From Ptiloglossa arizonensis (lineage: Eukaryota > Arthropoda > Insecta > Hymenoptera > Colletidae): a stretch of 64,000 nt of DNA. The DNA lies in the NCBI RefSeq assembly GCF_051014685.1, contig NW_027478870.1, positions 124,001 to 188,000 of the forward strand, written 5' to 3'. Within the stretch, counting starts at the first letter, position 1. Every line of letters starts with the position of its first letter. The notes below the pieces were generated by a model. It saw only the letters and a list, made by a program, of their open reading frames with translations, was not told where the DNA came from and ran no database searches. Both the position numbers and the translations under genes were made by a program. Shown here in pieces: positions 1 through 13,091 of this stretch.

Positions 1-77
1 GTTATACGTTATACGTTATACGTTATACGTTATACGTTATACGTTATACGTTATACGTTATACGTTATACGTTATAC

Positions 78-105
78 GTTATAAGTTATACGTTCTACGT
101 TAGTC
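78..105 (+). repeat. Isolated variant cluster near left edge (C7A, consensus, A4C, T5G+A6T)
   Basis: Four units, three of them variant. The adjacent pair GTTCTAC, GTTAGTC recurs later, for example at 25,160 and 28,806 and around 37,700-38,600, always as neighbours. It is therefore a HOR marker and not random noise. It is flanked by consensus units on both sides. Confidence 0.85.
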
Positions 106-490
106 GTTATACGTTATACGTTATACGTTATACGTTATACGTTATACGTTATACGTTATACGTTATACGTTATACGTTATACGTTATACGTTATACGTTA
201 TACGTTATACGTTATACGTTATACGTTATACGTTATACGTTATACGTTATACGTTATACGTTATACGTTATACGTTATACGTTATACGTTATACGTTATA
301 CGTTATACGTTATACGTTATACGTTATACGTTATACGTTATACGTTATACGTTATACGTTATACGTTATACGTTATACGTTATACGTTATACGTTATACG
401 TTATACGTTATACGTTATACGTTATACGTTATACGTTATACGTTATACGTTATACGTTATACGTTATACGTTATACGTTATACGTTATAC
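106..490 (+). repeat. Homogeneous consensus tract, 55 units
   Basis: 385 bases of identical consensus units between the variant cluster at 78-105 and the first type I block. This is the second longest pure tract I found. Confidence 0.93.
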
Positions 491-602
491 GTTAAACGTT
501 ATACGTTATAGGATATACGTTATGCGTTGCAGGATATACGTTATACGTTATACGTTATAGATCATACCTTATACGTGATACGTCATACGTTATATGTTAT
601 AC
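491..602 (+). repeat. Type I variant block, copy 1 (16 units, 112 bp)
   Basis: First of twelve copies of an ordered block of 16 heptamers. Differences from consensus are: unit 1 T5A; unit 3 C7G; unit 4 T2A; unit 5 A6G; unit 6 A4G, T5C and C7G; unit 7 T2A; unit 10 C7G; unit 11 G1A and T3C; unit 12 G1C; unit 13 T3G; unit 14 T3C; unit 15 C7T. Units 2, 8, 9 and 16 are consensus. It is the most diverged recurring segment in the array and serves as the HOR boundary for 0.5-18.7 kb. After this copy the next unit is TTTATAC (G1T), shared only with the copies at 8,654 and 10,271. Confidence 0.93.
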
Positions 603-1050
603 TTTATACGTTATACGTTATACGTTATACGTTATACGTTATACGTTATACGTTATACGTTATACGTCACACGTTATACGTTATACGTTATGCGTTATAC
701 GTTCTACGTTATTCGTTATACGTTATACGTTATACGTTATACGTTATACGTTATACGTTATACGTTATCCGTTATACGTTATACGTTATACGTTACACGT
801 TATACGTTATACGTTATACGTTTTACGTTATACGTTACATGTTATACGTTATACGTTACACGTTATACGTTGTACGTTATACGTTCTACATTATACGTTA
901 GACGTTATACGTTATACGTTATACGTTATACGCTATACGTTCTACGTTCTACGTTATACGTTTTACGTTATACGTTATACGTTATACGTTATACGTTGTA
1001 CGTTATACGTTATGCGTTATACGTTCTACGTTATTCGTTATACGTTCTAC
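603..1050 (+). repeat. Variant-rich HOR arm following type I block 1
   Basis: Contains recurring markers: an A6G/A4C/A6T trio, A6C (GTTATCC), T5C, A4T, A4G, the A4C-plus-G1A pair (GTTCTAC, ATTATAC) and T5G units. The same ordered set follows most type I blocks, for example after 3,537, 8,654, 10,271 and 15,850. It is the standard right arm of the domain I HOR. Confidence 0.85.
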
Positions 1051-1372
1051 GTTATACGTTATACGTTATACGTTATACGTTATACGTTATACGTTATACG
1101 TTATACGTTATACGTTATACGTTATACGTTATACGTTATACGTTATACGTTATACGTTATACGTTATACGTTATACGTTATACGTTATACGTTATACGTT
1201 ATACGTTATACGTTATACGTTATACGTTATACGTTATACGTTATACGTTATACGTTATACGTTATACGTTATACGTTATACGTTATACGTTATACGTTAT
1301 ACGTTATACGTTATACGTTATACGTTATACGTTATACGTTATACGTTATACGTTATACGTTATACGTTATAC
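1051..1372 (+). repeat. Homogeneous consensus tract, 46 units
   Basis: 322 bases of uninterrupted consensus, bounded on the left by a GTTCTAC/GTTATTC cluster and on the right by a T5C dimer run. Confidence 0.9.
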
Positions 1373-1421
1373 GTTACACGTTATACGTTACACGTTATAC
1401 GTTACACGTTATACGTTACAC
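1373..1421 (+). repeat. 14-bp dimeric sub-repeat, GTTACAC alternating with GTTATAC
   Basis: T5C units at 1,373, 1,387, 1,401 and 1,415 alternate with consensus units, giving a 14-bp period for three and a half cycles. It is the shortest HOR period in the window. It probably arose by local duplication of a two-unit segment. Confidence 0.9.
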
Positions 1422-1603
1422 GTTATACGTTATACGTTATACGTTATACGTTATACGTTATACGTTATACGTTATACGTTATACGTTATACGTTATACGT
1501 TATACGTTATACGTTATACGTTATACGTTATACGTTATACGTTATACGTTATACGTTATACGTTATACGTTATACGTTATACGTTATACGTTATACGTTA
1601 TAC
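1422..1603 (+). repeat. Consensus tract, 26 units
   Basis: Pure consensus between the 14-bp dimer run and a GTTCTAC, GTTGTAC pair starting at 1,604. Confidence 0.88.
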
Positions 1604-1792
1604 GTTCTACGTTGTACGTTATACGTTCTACGTTATACGTTAGACGTTATACGTTATACGTTATACGTTATACGTTATACGTTATACGTTCTACGTTATA
1701 CGTTTTACGTTATACGTTATACGTTATACGTTATACGTTGTACGTTATACGTTATGCGTTATACGTTCTACGTTATTCGTTATACGTTCTAC
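1604..1792 (+). repeat. Variant cluster repeating the pattern seen at 870-1,050
   Basis: Ordered markers A4C, A4G, A4C, T5G, then A4C, A4T, A4G, A6G, A4C, A6T, A4C repeat the order found upstream at about 868-1,050. This makes 868-1,603 and 1,604-about 2,250 diverged tandem HOR copies. Confidence 0.8.
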
Positions 1793-2247
1793 GTTATACG
1801 TTATACGTTATACGTTATACGTTATACGTTATACGTTATACGTTATACGTTATACGTTATACGTTATACGTTATACGTTATACGTTATACGTTATACGTT
1901 ATACGTTATACGTTATACGTTATACGTTATACGTTATACGTTATACGTTATACGTTATACGTTATACGTTATACGTTATACGTTATACGTTATACGTTAT
2001 ACGTTATACGTTATACGTTATACGTTATACGTTATACGTTATACGTTATACGTTATACGTTATACGTTATACGTTATACGTTATACGTTATACGTTATAC
2101 GTTATACGTTATACGTTATACGTTATACGTTATACGTTATACGTTATACGTTATACGTTATACGTTATACGTTATACGTTATACGTTATACGTTATACGT
2201 TATACGTTATACGTTATACGTTATACGTTATACGTTATACGTTATAC
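1793..2247 (+). repeat. Longest homogeneous tract found, 65 units
   Basis: 455 bases of consensus with no substitution or slip. It is followed directly at 2,248 by a T5C+C7G unit that opens the next variant block. A pure tract this long points to recent local amplification or gene-conversion-like homogenisation. Confidence 0.92.
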
Positions 2248-2324
2248 GTTACAGGATATACGTTATACGTTATACGTTATAGGTCATACCTTATACGTGA
2301 CACGTCATACGTTATATGTTATAC
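2248..2324 (+). repeat. Type II-like block embedded in domain I
   Basis: A diverged block in which the unit after the C7G unit is GTCATAC (not ATCATAC as in type I) and the T3G unit carries an extra T5C (GTGACAC). This form is otherwise typical of 23 kb onward (for example 23,268, 26,360, 40,081, 42,955). Its presence here shows that the two block lineages are intermixed and not strictly regional. Confidence 0.85.
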
Positions 2325-2688
2325 GTTGTACGTTATACGTTATACGCTATACGTTATACGTTATACGTTATACGTTATACGTTATACGTTATACGTTATA
2401 CGTTATACGTTATACGTTATACGTTATACGTTATACGTTATACGTTATACGTTATACGTTATACGTTATACGTTATACGTTATACGTTATACGTTATACG
2501 TTATACGTTATACGTTATACGTTATACGTTATGCGTTATACGTTTTACGATATACGTTATACGTTATACGTTATACGTTATACGTTATACGTTATACGTT
2601 ATACGTTACAGGATATACGTTATACGTTATACGTTATACGTTATACGTTATACGTTATACGTTATACGTTATGCGTTAGAATTTATAC

Positions 2689-2975
2689 GTTATACGTTAT
2701 ACGTTATACGTTATACGTTATACGTTATACGTTATACGTTATACGTTATACGTTATACGTTATACGTTATACGTTATACGTTATACGTTATACGTTATAC
2801 GTTATACGTTATACGTTATACGTTATACGTTATACGTTATACGTTATACGTTATACGTTATACGTTATACGTTATACGTTATACGTTATACGTTATACGT
2901 TATACGTTATACGTTATACGTTATACGTTATACGTTATACGTTATACGTTATACGTTATACGTTATACGTTATAC
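2689..2975 (+). repeat. Consensus tract of 41 units flanked by GTTAGAA-TTTATAC pairs
   Basis: 287 bases of consensus lie between two copies of an A6G unit followed by GTTAGAA and TTTATAC (T5G+C7A, then G1T). This three-unit marker recurs across the array (about 6,180, 6,770, 7,298, 7,578, 9,188, 19,607, 20,727, 22,092, 24,718, 35,138, 37,680). Confidence 0.88.
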
Positions 2976-3360
2976 GTTATGCGTTAGAATTTATACGTTA
3001 TTCGTTATACGTTCTACGTTATACGTTATACGTTATACGTTATACGTTATACGTTATACGTTATACGTTATACGTTATACGTTATACGTTATACGTTATA
3101 CGTTATACGTTATACGTTATACGTTATACGTTATACGTTATACGTTATACGTTATACGTTATACGTTATACGTTATGCGTTATACGTTATACGTTATACG
3201 TTATGCGTTATACGTTTTACGATATACGTTATACGTTATACGTTATACGTTATACGTTATAAGTTATACGTTACACGTTATACGTTATACGTTATACGTT
3301 ATACGTTATACGTTATACGTTATACGTTATACGTTATACGTTATACGTTATACGTTATAC

Positions 3361-3368
3361 GTTTATAC
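3361..3368 (+). repeat. Register slip: 8-base unit GTTTATAC
   Basis: One extra T makes an 8-mer and shifts the unit phase from 1 to 2 (modulo 7). It is one of only three slips detected in the window and the only insertion. Consensus units flank it on both sides. Confidence 0.93.
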
Positions 3369-3536
3369 GTTATACGTTATACGTTATACGTTATACGTTA
3401 TACGTTATACGTTATACGTTATACGTTATACGTTATACGTTATACGTTATACGTTATACGTTATACGTTATACGTTATACGTTATACGTTATACGTTATA
3501 CGTTATACGTTATACGTTATACGTTATACGTTATAC

Positions 3537-3648
3537 GTTAAACGTTATACGTTATAGGATATACGTTATGCGTTGCAGGATATACGTTATACGTTATACG
3601 TTATAGATCATACCTTATACGTGATACGTCATACGTTATATGTTATAC
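3537..3648 (+). repeat. Type I block, copy 2
   Basis: Same 16-unit order as copy 1. Distance from copy 1 is 3,046 bp (435 units plus the one-base slip at 3,361). Confidence 0.92.
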
Positions 3649-5384
3649 GTTATACGTTATACGTTATGCGTTATACGTTCTACGTTATTCGTTATACGTT
3701 ATACGTTATACGTTATACGTTATACGTTATACGTTATACGTTATACGTTATCCGTTATACGTTATACGTTATACGTTACACGTTATACGTTATACGTTAT
3801 ACGTTTTACGTTATACGTTACATGTTATACGTTATACGTTACACGTTATACGTTGTACGTTATACGTTCTACATTATACGTTAGACGTTATACGTTATAC
3901 GTTATACGTTATACGTTATACGTTATACGTTCTACGTTATACGTTTTACGTTATACGTTATACGTTATACGTTATACGTTGTACGTTATACGTTATGCGT
4001 TCTACGTTCTACGTTATTCGTTATACGTTCTACGTTATACGTTATACGTTATACGTTATACGTTATACGTTATACGTTATACGTTATACGTTATACGTTA
4101 TACGTTATACGTTATACGTTATACGTTATACGTTATACGTTATACGTTATACGTTATACGTTATACTTTATACGTTATACGTTATACGTTATGCGTTACA
4201 GGATATACGTTATACGTTATACGTTATTGGTCATACCTTATACGTGATACGTCATACGTTATACGTTCTACGTTATACGTTTCACGTTATACGTTATACG
4301 TTATACGTTATACGTTATACGTTATGCGTTATGCGCTAGACGTTACACGTTATACGTTATACGTTATACGTTATACGTTATACGTTATACGTTATACGTT
4401 ATACGTTATACGTTATACGTTATACGTTATACGTTATACGTTATACGTTATACGTTATACGTTATACGTTATACGTTATACGTTATACGTTATACGTTAT
4501 ACGTTAGACGTTATACGTTATACGTTATACGTTAGACGTTATACGTTATACGTTATACGTCCTACCTTCTACGTTATACGTTTTACGTTATACGTTATAC
4601 GTTATACATTATACGTTGTACGTTATACGTTACACGTTATACGTTATACGTTATACGTTATACGTTATACGTTATACGTCATACGTTATATGTTATACGT
4701 TATACGTTATACGTTATACGTTATACGTTTTACGTTATACGTTACATGTTATACGTTATACGTTACACGTTATACGTTGTACGTTATACGTTCTACGTTA
4801 TACGTTAGACGTTATACGTTATACGTTATACGTTATACGTTATACGTTATACGTTATACGTTATACGTTATACGTTATACGTTATACGTTATACGTTATA
4901 CGTTATACGTTATACGTTATACGTTATACGTTATACGTTATACGTCCTACCTTTTACGTTATACGTTATACGTTATACGTTATACGTTATACGTTATACG
5001 TTATACGTTATACGTTATACGTTATACGTTATACGTTATACGTTATACGTTATACGTTATACGTTATACGTTATACGTTATACGTTATGCGTTATACGTT
5101 TTACGATATACGTTATACGTTATACGTTATACGTTATACGTTATAAGTTATACGTTACACGTTATACGTTATACGTTATACGTTATACGTTATACGTTAT
5201 ACGTTATACGTTATACGTTATACGTTATACGTTATACGTTATACGTTATACGTTATACGTTATACGTTATACGTTATACGTTATACGTTATACGTTATAC
5301 GTTATACGTTATACGTTATACGTTATACGTTATACGTTATACGTTATACGTTATACGTTATACGTTATACGTTATACGTTATAC
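3649..5384 (+). repeat. HOR interval between type I blocks 2 and 3
   Basis: Begins with the standard domain I variant arm. It contains at 4,223 a block opened by an A6T+C7G unit (GTTATTG) in place of the usual C7G unit. That block recurs at 5,700, 1,477 bp (211 units) away. It also holds a second variant arm at about 4,500-4,800 and consensus runs at about 4,343-4,505 and 4,820-4,944. Confidence 0.82.
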
Positions 5385-5496
5385 GTTAAACGTTATACGT
5401 TATAGGATATACGTTATGCGTTGCAGGATATACGTTATACGTTATACGTTATAGATCATACCTTATACGTGATACGTCATACGTTATATGTTATAC
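5385..5496 (+). repeat. Type I block, copy 3
   Basis: 16-unit block 1,848 bp (264 units) after copy 2. The arm that follows differs from the usual one: it goes to an A4C-rich cluster and then the GTTATTG-opened block at 5,700. Confidence 0.92.
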
Positions 5497-7510
5497 GTTA
5501 TACGTTATACGTCCTACGTTCTACGTTATACGTTTTACGTTATACGTTATACGTTATACATTATACGTTGTACGTTATACGTTATACGTTATACGTTATA
5601 CGTTATACGTTATACGTTATACGTTATACGTTATACGTTATACTTTATACGTTATACGTTATACGTTATGCGTTACAGGATATACGTTATACGTTATACG
5701 TTATTGGTCATACCTTATACGTGATACGTCATACGTTATACGTTCTACGTTATACGTTTCACGTTATACGTTATACGTTATACGTTATACGTTATACGTT
5801 ATGCGTTATGCGCTAGACGTTACACGTTATACGTTATACGTTATACGTTATACGTTATACGTTATACGTTATACGTTATACGTTATACGTTATACGTTAT
5901 ACGTCATACGTTATACGTTATGCGTTATACGTTTTACGATATACGTTATACGTTATACGTTATACGTTATACGTTATAAGTTATACGTTACACGTGATAC
6001 GTTATACGTTATACGTTATACGTTATACGTTATACGTTATACGTTATACGTTATACGTTATACGTTATACGTTATACGTTGTACGTTATACGTTATACGT
6101 TATACGTTATACGTTATACGTTAGACGTTATACGTTATACGTTATACGTTATACGTTATACGTTATACGTTATACGTTATGCGTTAGAATTTATACGTTA
6201 TACGTTATACGTTATACGTTATACGTTATAGGTTATACGTTCTACGTTAGTCGTTATACGTTATACGTTATACGTTATACATTATACGTTATACGTTATA
6301 CGTTATACGTTATACGTTATACGTTATACGTTATACGTTATACGTTATACGTTATACGTTATACGTTATACGTTATACGTCATACGTTATATGTTATACG
6401 TTATACGTTATACGTTATACGTTATACGTTATACGTTAGACGTTATACGTTATACATTATACGTTATACGTTATACGTTCTACGTTATACGTTTCACGTT
6501 ATACGTTATACGTTATACGTTATATGTTATACGTTATACGTTATACGTTATACGTTATACGTTTTACGTTATACGTTACATGTTATACGTTACACGTTAT
6601 ACGTTGTACGTTATACGTTCTACGTTATACGTTAGACGTTATACGTTATACGTTATACGTTATACGTTATACGTTATACGTTATACGTTATACGTTATAC
6701 GTTATACGTTATACGTTATACGTTATACGTTATACGTTATACGTTATGCGTTATACGTTATACGTTATGCGTTAGAATTTATACGTTATACGTTATACGT
6801 TATACGTTATACGTTATACGTTATACGTTATACGTTATACGTTATACGTTATACGTTATACGTTATCCGTTATACGTTATACGTTATACGTTACACGTTA
6901 TACGTTATACGTTATACGTTTTACGTTATACGTTACATGTTATACGTTATACGTTACACGTTATACGTTGTACGTTATACGTTCTACATTATACGTTAGA
7001 CGTTATACGTTATACGTTATACGTTATACGTTATACGTTATACGTTATACGTTCTACGTTATACGTTTTGCGTTATACGTTATACGTTATACGTTATACG
7101 TTGTACGTTATACGTTATGCGTTATTTGTTCTACGTTATTCGTTATACGTTCTACGTTCTACGTTATACGTTATACGTTATACGTTATACGTTATACGTT
7201 ATACGTTATACGTTATACGTTATACGTTATACGTTATACGTTATACGTTATACGTTATACGTTATACGTTATACGTTATACGTTATACGTTATGCGTTAG
7301 AATTTATGCGTTATACGTTATACGTTATACGTTATACGTTATACGTTATACGTTATACGTTATACGTTATACGTTATACGTTATACGTTATACGTTATAC
7401 GTTATACGTTATACGTTATACGTTATACGTTATACGTTATACGTTATACGTTATACGTTATACGTTATACGTTATACGTTATACGTTATACGTTATACGT
7501 TATACGTTAT
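5497..7510 (+). repeat. Mosaic HOR interval
   Basis: About 2 kb with short variant clusters: the GTTATTG block at 5,700; A6G/T3C clusters near 5,800 and 5,910; the GTTAGAA-TTTATAC marker at about 6,180 and 6,770; and partial domain I arms at about 6,470-6,640 and 6,865-7,160. No type I block is present. The order of markers looks like fragments of several HOR types joined together. I see no non-satellite sequence. Confidence 0.78.
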
Positions 7511-9120
7511 ACGTTATGCGTTATACGTTATACGTTATACGTTATACGTTATACGTTATACGTTATACGTTATGCGTTAGAATTTATACGTTATACGTTA
7601 TACGTTATACGTTATACGTTATACGTTATACGTTACACGTTATACGTTATACGTTATACGTTTTACGTTATACGTTACATGTTATACGTTATACGTTACA
7701 CGTTATACGTTGTACGTTATACGTTCTACATTATACGTTAGACGTTATACGTTATACGTTATACGTTATACGTTATACGTTATACGTTATAGGTTATACG
7801 TTCTACGTTAGTCGTTATACGTTATACGTTATATGTTATACGTTATACGTTATACGTTATACGTTATACGTTATACGTTATCCGTTATTGGTTATACGTT
7901 ATACGTTACACGTTATACGTTATACGTTATACGTTTTACGTTATACGTTACATGTTATACGTTATACGTTACACGTTATACGTTGTACGTTATACGTTCT
8001 ACATTATACGTTAGACGTTATACGTTATACGTTATACGTTATACGTTATACGTTATACGTTCTACGTTATACGTTTTACGTTATACGTTATACGTTATAC
8101 GTTATACGTTGTACGTTATACGTTATGCGTTATTTGTTCTACGTTATTCGTTATACGTTCTACGTTCTACGTTATACGTTATACGTTATACGTTATACGT
8201 TATACGTTATACGTTATACGTTATACGTTATACGTTATACGTTATACGTTATACGTTATACGATATACGTTATACGTTATACGTTATACGTTATACGTTA
8301 TACGTTATACGTTATACGTTATACGTTATACGTTATACGTTATACGTTATACGTTATACGTTATACGTTATACGTTATACGTTATACGTTATACGTTATA
8401 CGTTATACGTTATACGTTATGCGTTATACGTTTTACGATATACGTTATACGTTATACGTTATACGTTATACGTTATAAGTTATACGTTACACGTTATACG
8501 TTATACGTTACACGTTATACGTTATACGTTATACGTTATACGTTATACGTTATACGTTATACGTTATACGTTATACGTTATATGTTATACGTTATACGTT
8601 ATACGTTATACGTTATACGTTATACGTTATACGTTATACGTTATACGTTATACGTTAAACGTTATACGTTATAGGATATACGTTATGCGTTGCAGGATAT
8701 ACGTTATACGTTATACGTTATAGATCATACCTTATACGTGATACGTCATACGTTATATGTTATACTTTATACGTTATACGTTATACGTTATACGTTATAC
8801 GTTATACGTCACAGGTTATACGTTATACGTTATGCGTTATACGTTCTACGTTATTCGTTATACGTTATACGTTATACGTTATACGTTATACGTTATACGT
8901 TATACGTTATCCGTTATACGTTATACGTTATACGTTACACGTTATACGTTATACGTTATACGTTTTACGTTATACGTTACATGTTATACGTTATACGTTA
9001 CACGTTATACGTTGTACGTTATACGTTCTACATTATACGTTAGACGTTATACGTTATACGTTATACGTTATACGTTATACGTTATACGTTATACGTTATA
9101 CGTTATACGTTATACGTTAT
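7511..9120 (+). repeat. 1.61-kb HOR, tandem copy A
   Basis: Left member of a head-to-tail duplication. Marker order matches copy B at an offset of 1,610 bp (230 units) from its left end. The offset becomes 1,617 bp after an extra A6G unit in copy B near 10,030. It includes the fourth type I block (8,654-8,765) and the unusual A6T/A6C-rich cluster around 7,880-8,160. Confidence 0.9.
8654..8765 (+). repeat. Type I block, copy 4
   Basis: Lies 3,269 bp (467 units) after copy 3 and is followed by TTTATAC, as are copies 1 and 5. It sits in the left member of the 1.61-kb tandem pair. Confidence 0.92.
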
Positions 9121-10690
9121 ACGTTATGCGTTATACGTTATACGTTATACGTTATACGTTATACGTTATACGTTATACGTTATGCGTTAGAATTTATACG
9201 TTATACGTTATACGTTATACGTTATACGTTATACGTTATACGTTACACGTTATACGTTATACGTTATACGTTTTACGTTATACGTTACATGTTATACGTT
9301 ATACGTTACACGTTATACGTTGTACGTTATACGTTCTACATTATACGTTAGACGTTATACGTTATACGTTATACGTTATACGTTATACGTTATACGTTAT
9401 AGGTTATACGTTCTACGTTAGTCGTTATACGTTATACGTTATATGTTATACGTTATACGTTATACGTTATACGTTATACGTTATACGTTATCCGTTATTG
9501 GTTATACGTTATACGTTACACGTTATACGTTATACGTTATACGTTTTACGTTATACGTTACATGTTATACGTTATACGTTACACGTTATACGTTGTACGT
9601 TATACGTTCTACATTATACGTTAGACGTTATACGTTATACGTTATACGTTATACGTTATACGTTATACGTTCTACGTTATACGTTTTACGTTATACGTTA
9701 TACGTTATACGTTATACGTTGTACGTTATACGTTATGCGTTATTTGTTCTACGTTATTCGTTATACGTTCTACGTTCTACGTTATACGTTATACGTTATA
9801 CGTTATACGTTATACGTTATACGTTATACGTTATACGTTATACGTTATACGTTATACGTTATACGTTATACGATATACGTTATACGTTATACGTTATACG
9901 TTATACGTTATACGTTATACGTTATACGTTATACGTTATACGTTATACGTTATACGTTATACGTTATACGTTATACGTTATACGTTATACGTTATACGTT
10001 ATACGTTATACGTTATACGTTATACGTTATGCGTTATACGTTATGCGTTATACGTTTTACGATATACGTTATACGTTATACGTTATACGTTATACGTTAT
10101 AAGTTATACGTTACACGTTATACGTTATACGTTACACGTTATACGTTATACGTTATACGTTATACGTTATACGTTATACGTTATACGTTATACGTTATAC
10201 GTTATACGTTATACGTTATACGTTATACGTTATACGTTATACGTTATACGTTATACGTTATACGTTATACGTTAAACGTTATACGTTATAGGATATACGT
10301 TATGCGTTGCAGGATATACGTTATACGTTATACGTTATAGATCATACCTTATACGTGATACGTCATACGTTATATGTTATACTTTATACGTTATACGTTA
10401 TACGTTATACGTTATACGTTATACGTCACAGGTTATACGTTATACGTTATGCGTTATACGTTCTACGTTATTCGTTATACGTTATACGTTATACGTTATA
10501 CGTTATACGTTATACGTTATACGTTATCCGTTATACGTTATACGTTATACGTTACACGTTATACGTTATACGTTATACGTTTTACGTTATACGTTACATG
10601 TTATACGTTATACGTTACACGTTATACGTTGTACGTTATACGTTCTACATTATACGTTAGACGTTATACGTTATACGTTATACGTTATAC
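9121..10690 (+). repeat. 1.61-kb HOR, tandem copy B
   Basis: Right member of the pair with 7,511-9,120. The matching marker series stops in the consensus tract just before the GTTCTAC at 10,691, where copy A instead has pure consensus. It carries type I block copy 5. Differences between the copies are few (an extra A6G unit near 10,030 and the C7T unit present near 8,580 but missing here), so the duplication is young relative to the array. Confidence 0.88.
10271..10382 (+). repeat. Type I block, copy 5
   Basis: 1,617 bp (231 units) after copy 4, within tandem copy B. Block and right arm agree with copy 4. Confidence 0.92.
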
Positions 10691-11404
10691 GTTCTACGTT
10701 CTACGTTATACGTTTTACGTTATACGTTATACGTTATACATTATACGTTGTACGTTATACGTTACACGTTATACGTTATACGTTATACGTTATACGTTAT
10801 ACGTTATACGTCATACGTTATATGTTATACGTTATACGTTATACGTTATACGTTATACGTTTTACGTTATACGTTACATGTTATACGTTACACGTTATAC
10901 GTTGTACGTTATACGTTCTACGTTATACGTTAGACGTTATACGTTATACGTTATACGTTATACGTTATACGTTATACGTTATACGTTATACGTTATACGT
11001 TATACGTTATACGTTATACGTTATACGTTATACGTTATACGTTATACGTTATACGTTATACGTTATACGTTATACGTTATACGTTATACGTTATACGTTA
11101 TACGTTATACGTTATACGTTATACGTTATACGTTATACGTTATACGTTATGCGTTATACGTTATGCGTTATACGTTTTACGATATACGTTATACGTTATA
11201 CGTTATACGTTATACGTTATAAGTTATACGTTACACGTTATACGTCATACGTTATACGTTATACGTTATACGTTATACGTTATACGTTATACGTTATACG
11301 TTATACGTTATACGTTATACGTTATACGTTATACGTTATACGTTATACGTTATACGTTATACGTTATACGTTATACGTTATACGTTATACGTTATACGTT
11401 ATAC

Positions 11405-11516
11405 GTTAAACGTTATACGTTATAGGATATACGTTATGCGTTGCAGGATATACGTTATACGTTATACGTTATAGATCATACCTTATACGTGATACGTCAT
11501 ACGTTATATGTTATAC
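11405..11516 (+). repeat. Type I block, copy 6
   Basis: 1,134 bp (162 units) after copy 5. It is followed by a C7A unit (GTTATAA) at about 11,524 that is not seen after the other copies. Confidence 0.92.
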
Positions 11517-12433
11517 GTTATACGTTATAAGTTATGCGTTATACGTTCTACGTTATTCGTTATACGTTATACGTTATACGTTATACGTTATACGTTATAC
11601 GTTATACGTTATCCGTTATACGTTATACGTTATACGTTACACGTTATACGTTATACGTTATACGTTTTACGTTATACGTTACATGTTATACGTTATACGT
11701 TACACGTTATACGTTGTACGTTATACGTTCTACATTATACGTTAGACGTTATACGTTATACGTTATACGTTATACGTTATACGTTATACGTTCTACGTTA
11801 TACGTTTTACGTTATACGTTATACGTTATACGTTATACGTTATACGTTGTACGTTATACGTTATGCGTTCTACGTTCTACGTTATTCGTTATACGTTCTA
11901 CGTTATACGTTATACGTTATACGTTATACGTTATACGTCATACGTTATACGTTATACGTTATACGTTATACGTTATACGTTATACGTTATACGTTATACG
12001 TTATACGTTATACGTTATACGTTATACGTTATACGTTATACGTTATACGTTATACGTTATACGTTATACGTTATACGTTATACGTTATACGTTATACGTT
12101 ATACGTTATACGTTATACGTTATACGTTATACGTTATACGTTATACGTTATACGTTATACGTTATACGTTATACGTTATACGTCATACGTTATACGTTAT
12201 GCGTTATACGTTTTACGATATACGTTATACGTTATACGTTATACGTTATACGTTATAAGTTATACGTTACACGTGATACGTTATACGTTATACGTTATAC
12301 GTTATACGTTATACGTTATACGTTATACGTTATACGTTATACGTTATACGTTATACGTTATACGTTATACGTTATACGTTATACGTTATACGTTATACGT
12401 TATACGTTATACGTTATACGTTATACGTTATAC

Positions 12434-12545
12434 GTTAAACGTTATACGTTATAGGATATACGTTATGCGTTGCAGGATATACGTTATACGTTATACGTTA
12501 TAGATCATACCTTATACGTGATACGTCATACGTTATATGTTATAC
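12434..12545 (+). repeat. Type I block, copy 7
   Basis: 1,029 bp (147 units) after copy 6. It is followed by a shortened arm that ends at the next block. Confidence 0.92.
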
Positions 12546-12783
12546 GTTATACGTTATACGTTATACGTTATACGTTATACGTTATACGTTATACGTCATA
12601 GGTTATACGTTATACGTTATGCGTTATACGTTCTACGTTATTCGTTATACGTTATACGTTATACGTTATACGTTATACGTTATACGTTATACGTTATCCG
12701 TTATACGTTATACGTTATACGTTACACGTTATACGTTATACGTTATACGTTATACGTTATACGTTATACGTTATACGTTATAC

Positions 12784-12895
12784 GTTAAACGTTATACGTT
12801 ATAGGATATACGTTATGCGTTGCAGGATATACGTTATACGTTATACGTTATAGATCATACCTTATACGTGATACGTCATACTTTATATGTTATAC
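12784..12895 (+). repeat. Type I block, copy 8 (variant)
   Basis: Only 350 bp (50 units) after copy 7, the shortest spacing of the series. Unit 15 carries an extra G1T change (TTTATAT), a private variant of this copy. Confidence 0.92.
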
Positions 12896-13091
12896 GTTAT
12901 ACGTTATACGTTATGCGTTATACGTTCTACGTTATTCGTTATACGTTATACGTTATACGTTATACGTTATACGTTATACGTTATACGTTATCCGTTATAC
13001 GTTATACGTTATACGTTACACGTTATACGTTATACGTTATACGTTTTACGTTATACGTTACATGTTATACGTTATACGTTACACGTTATAC

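Noticed and set aside
2675..2690. GTTAGAATTTATAC as the edge of an inserted element
   Set aside because: It reads in register as two variant heptamers (GTTAGAA, TTTATAC) and recurs at many places as a HOR marker. There are no target-site duplications and no phase change.
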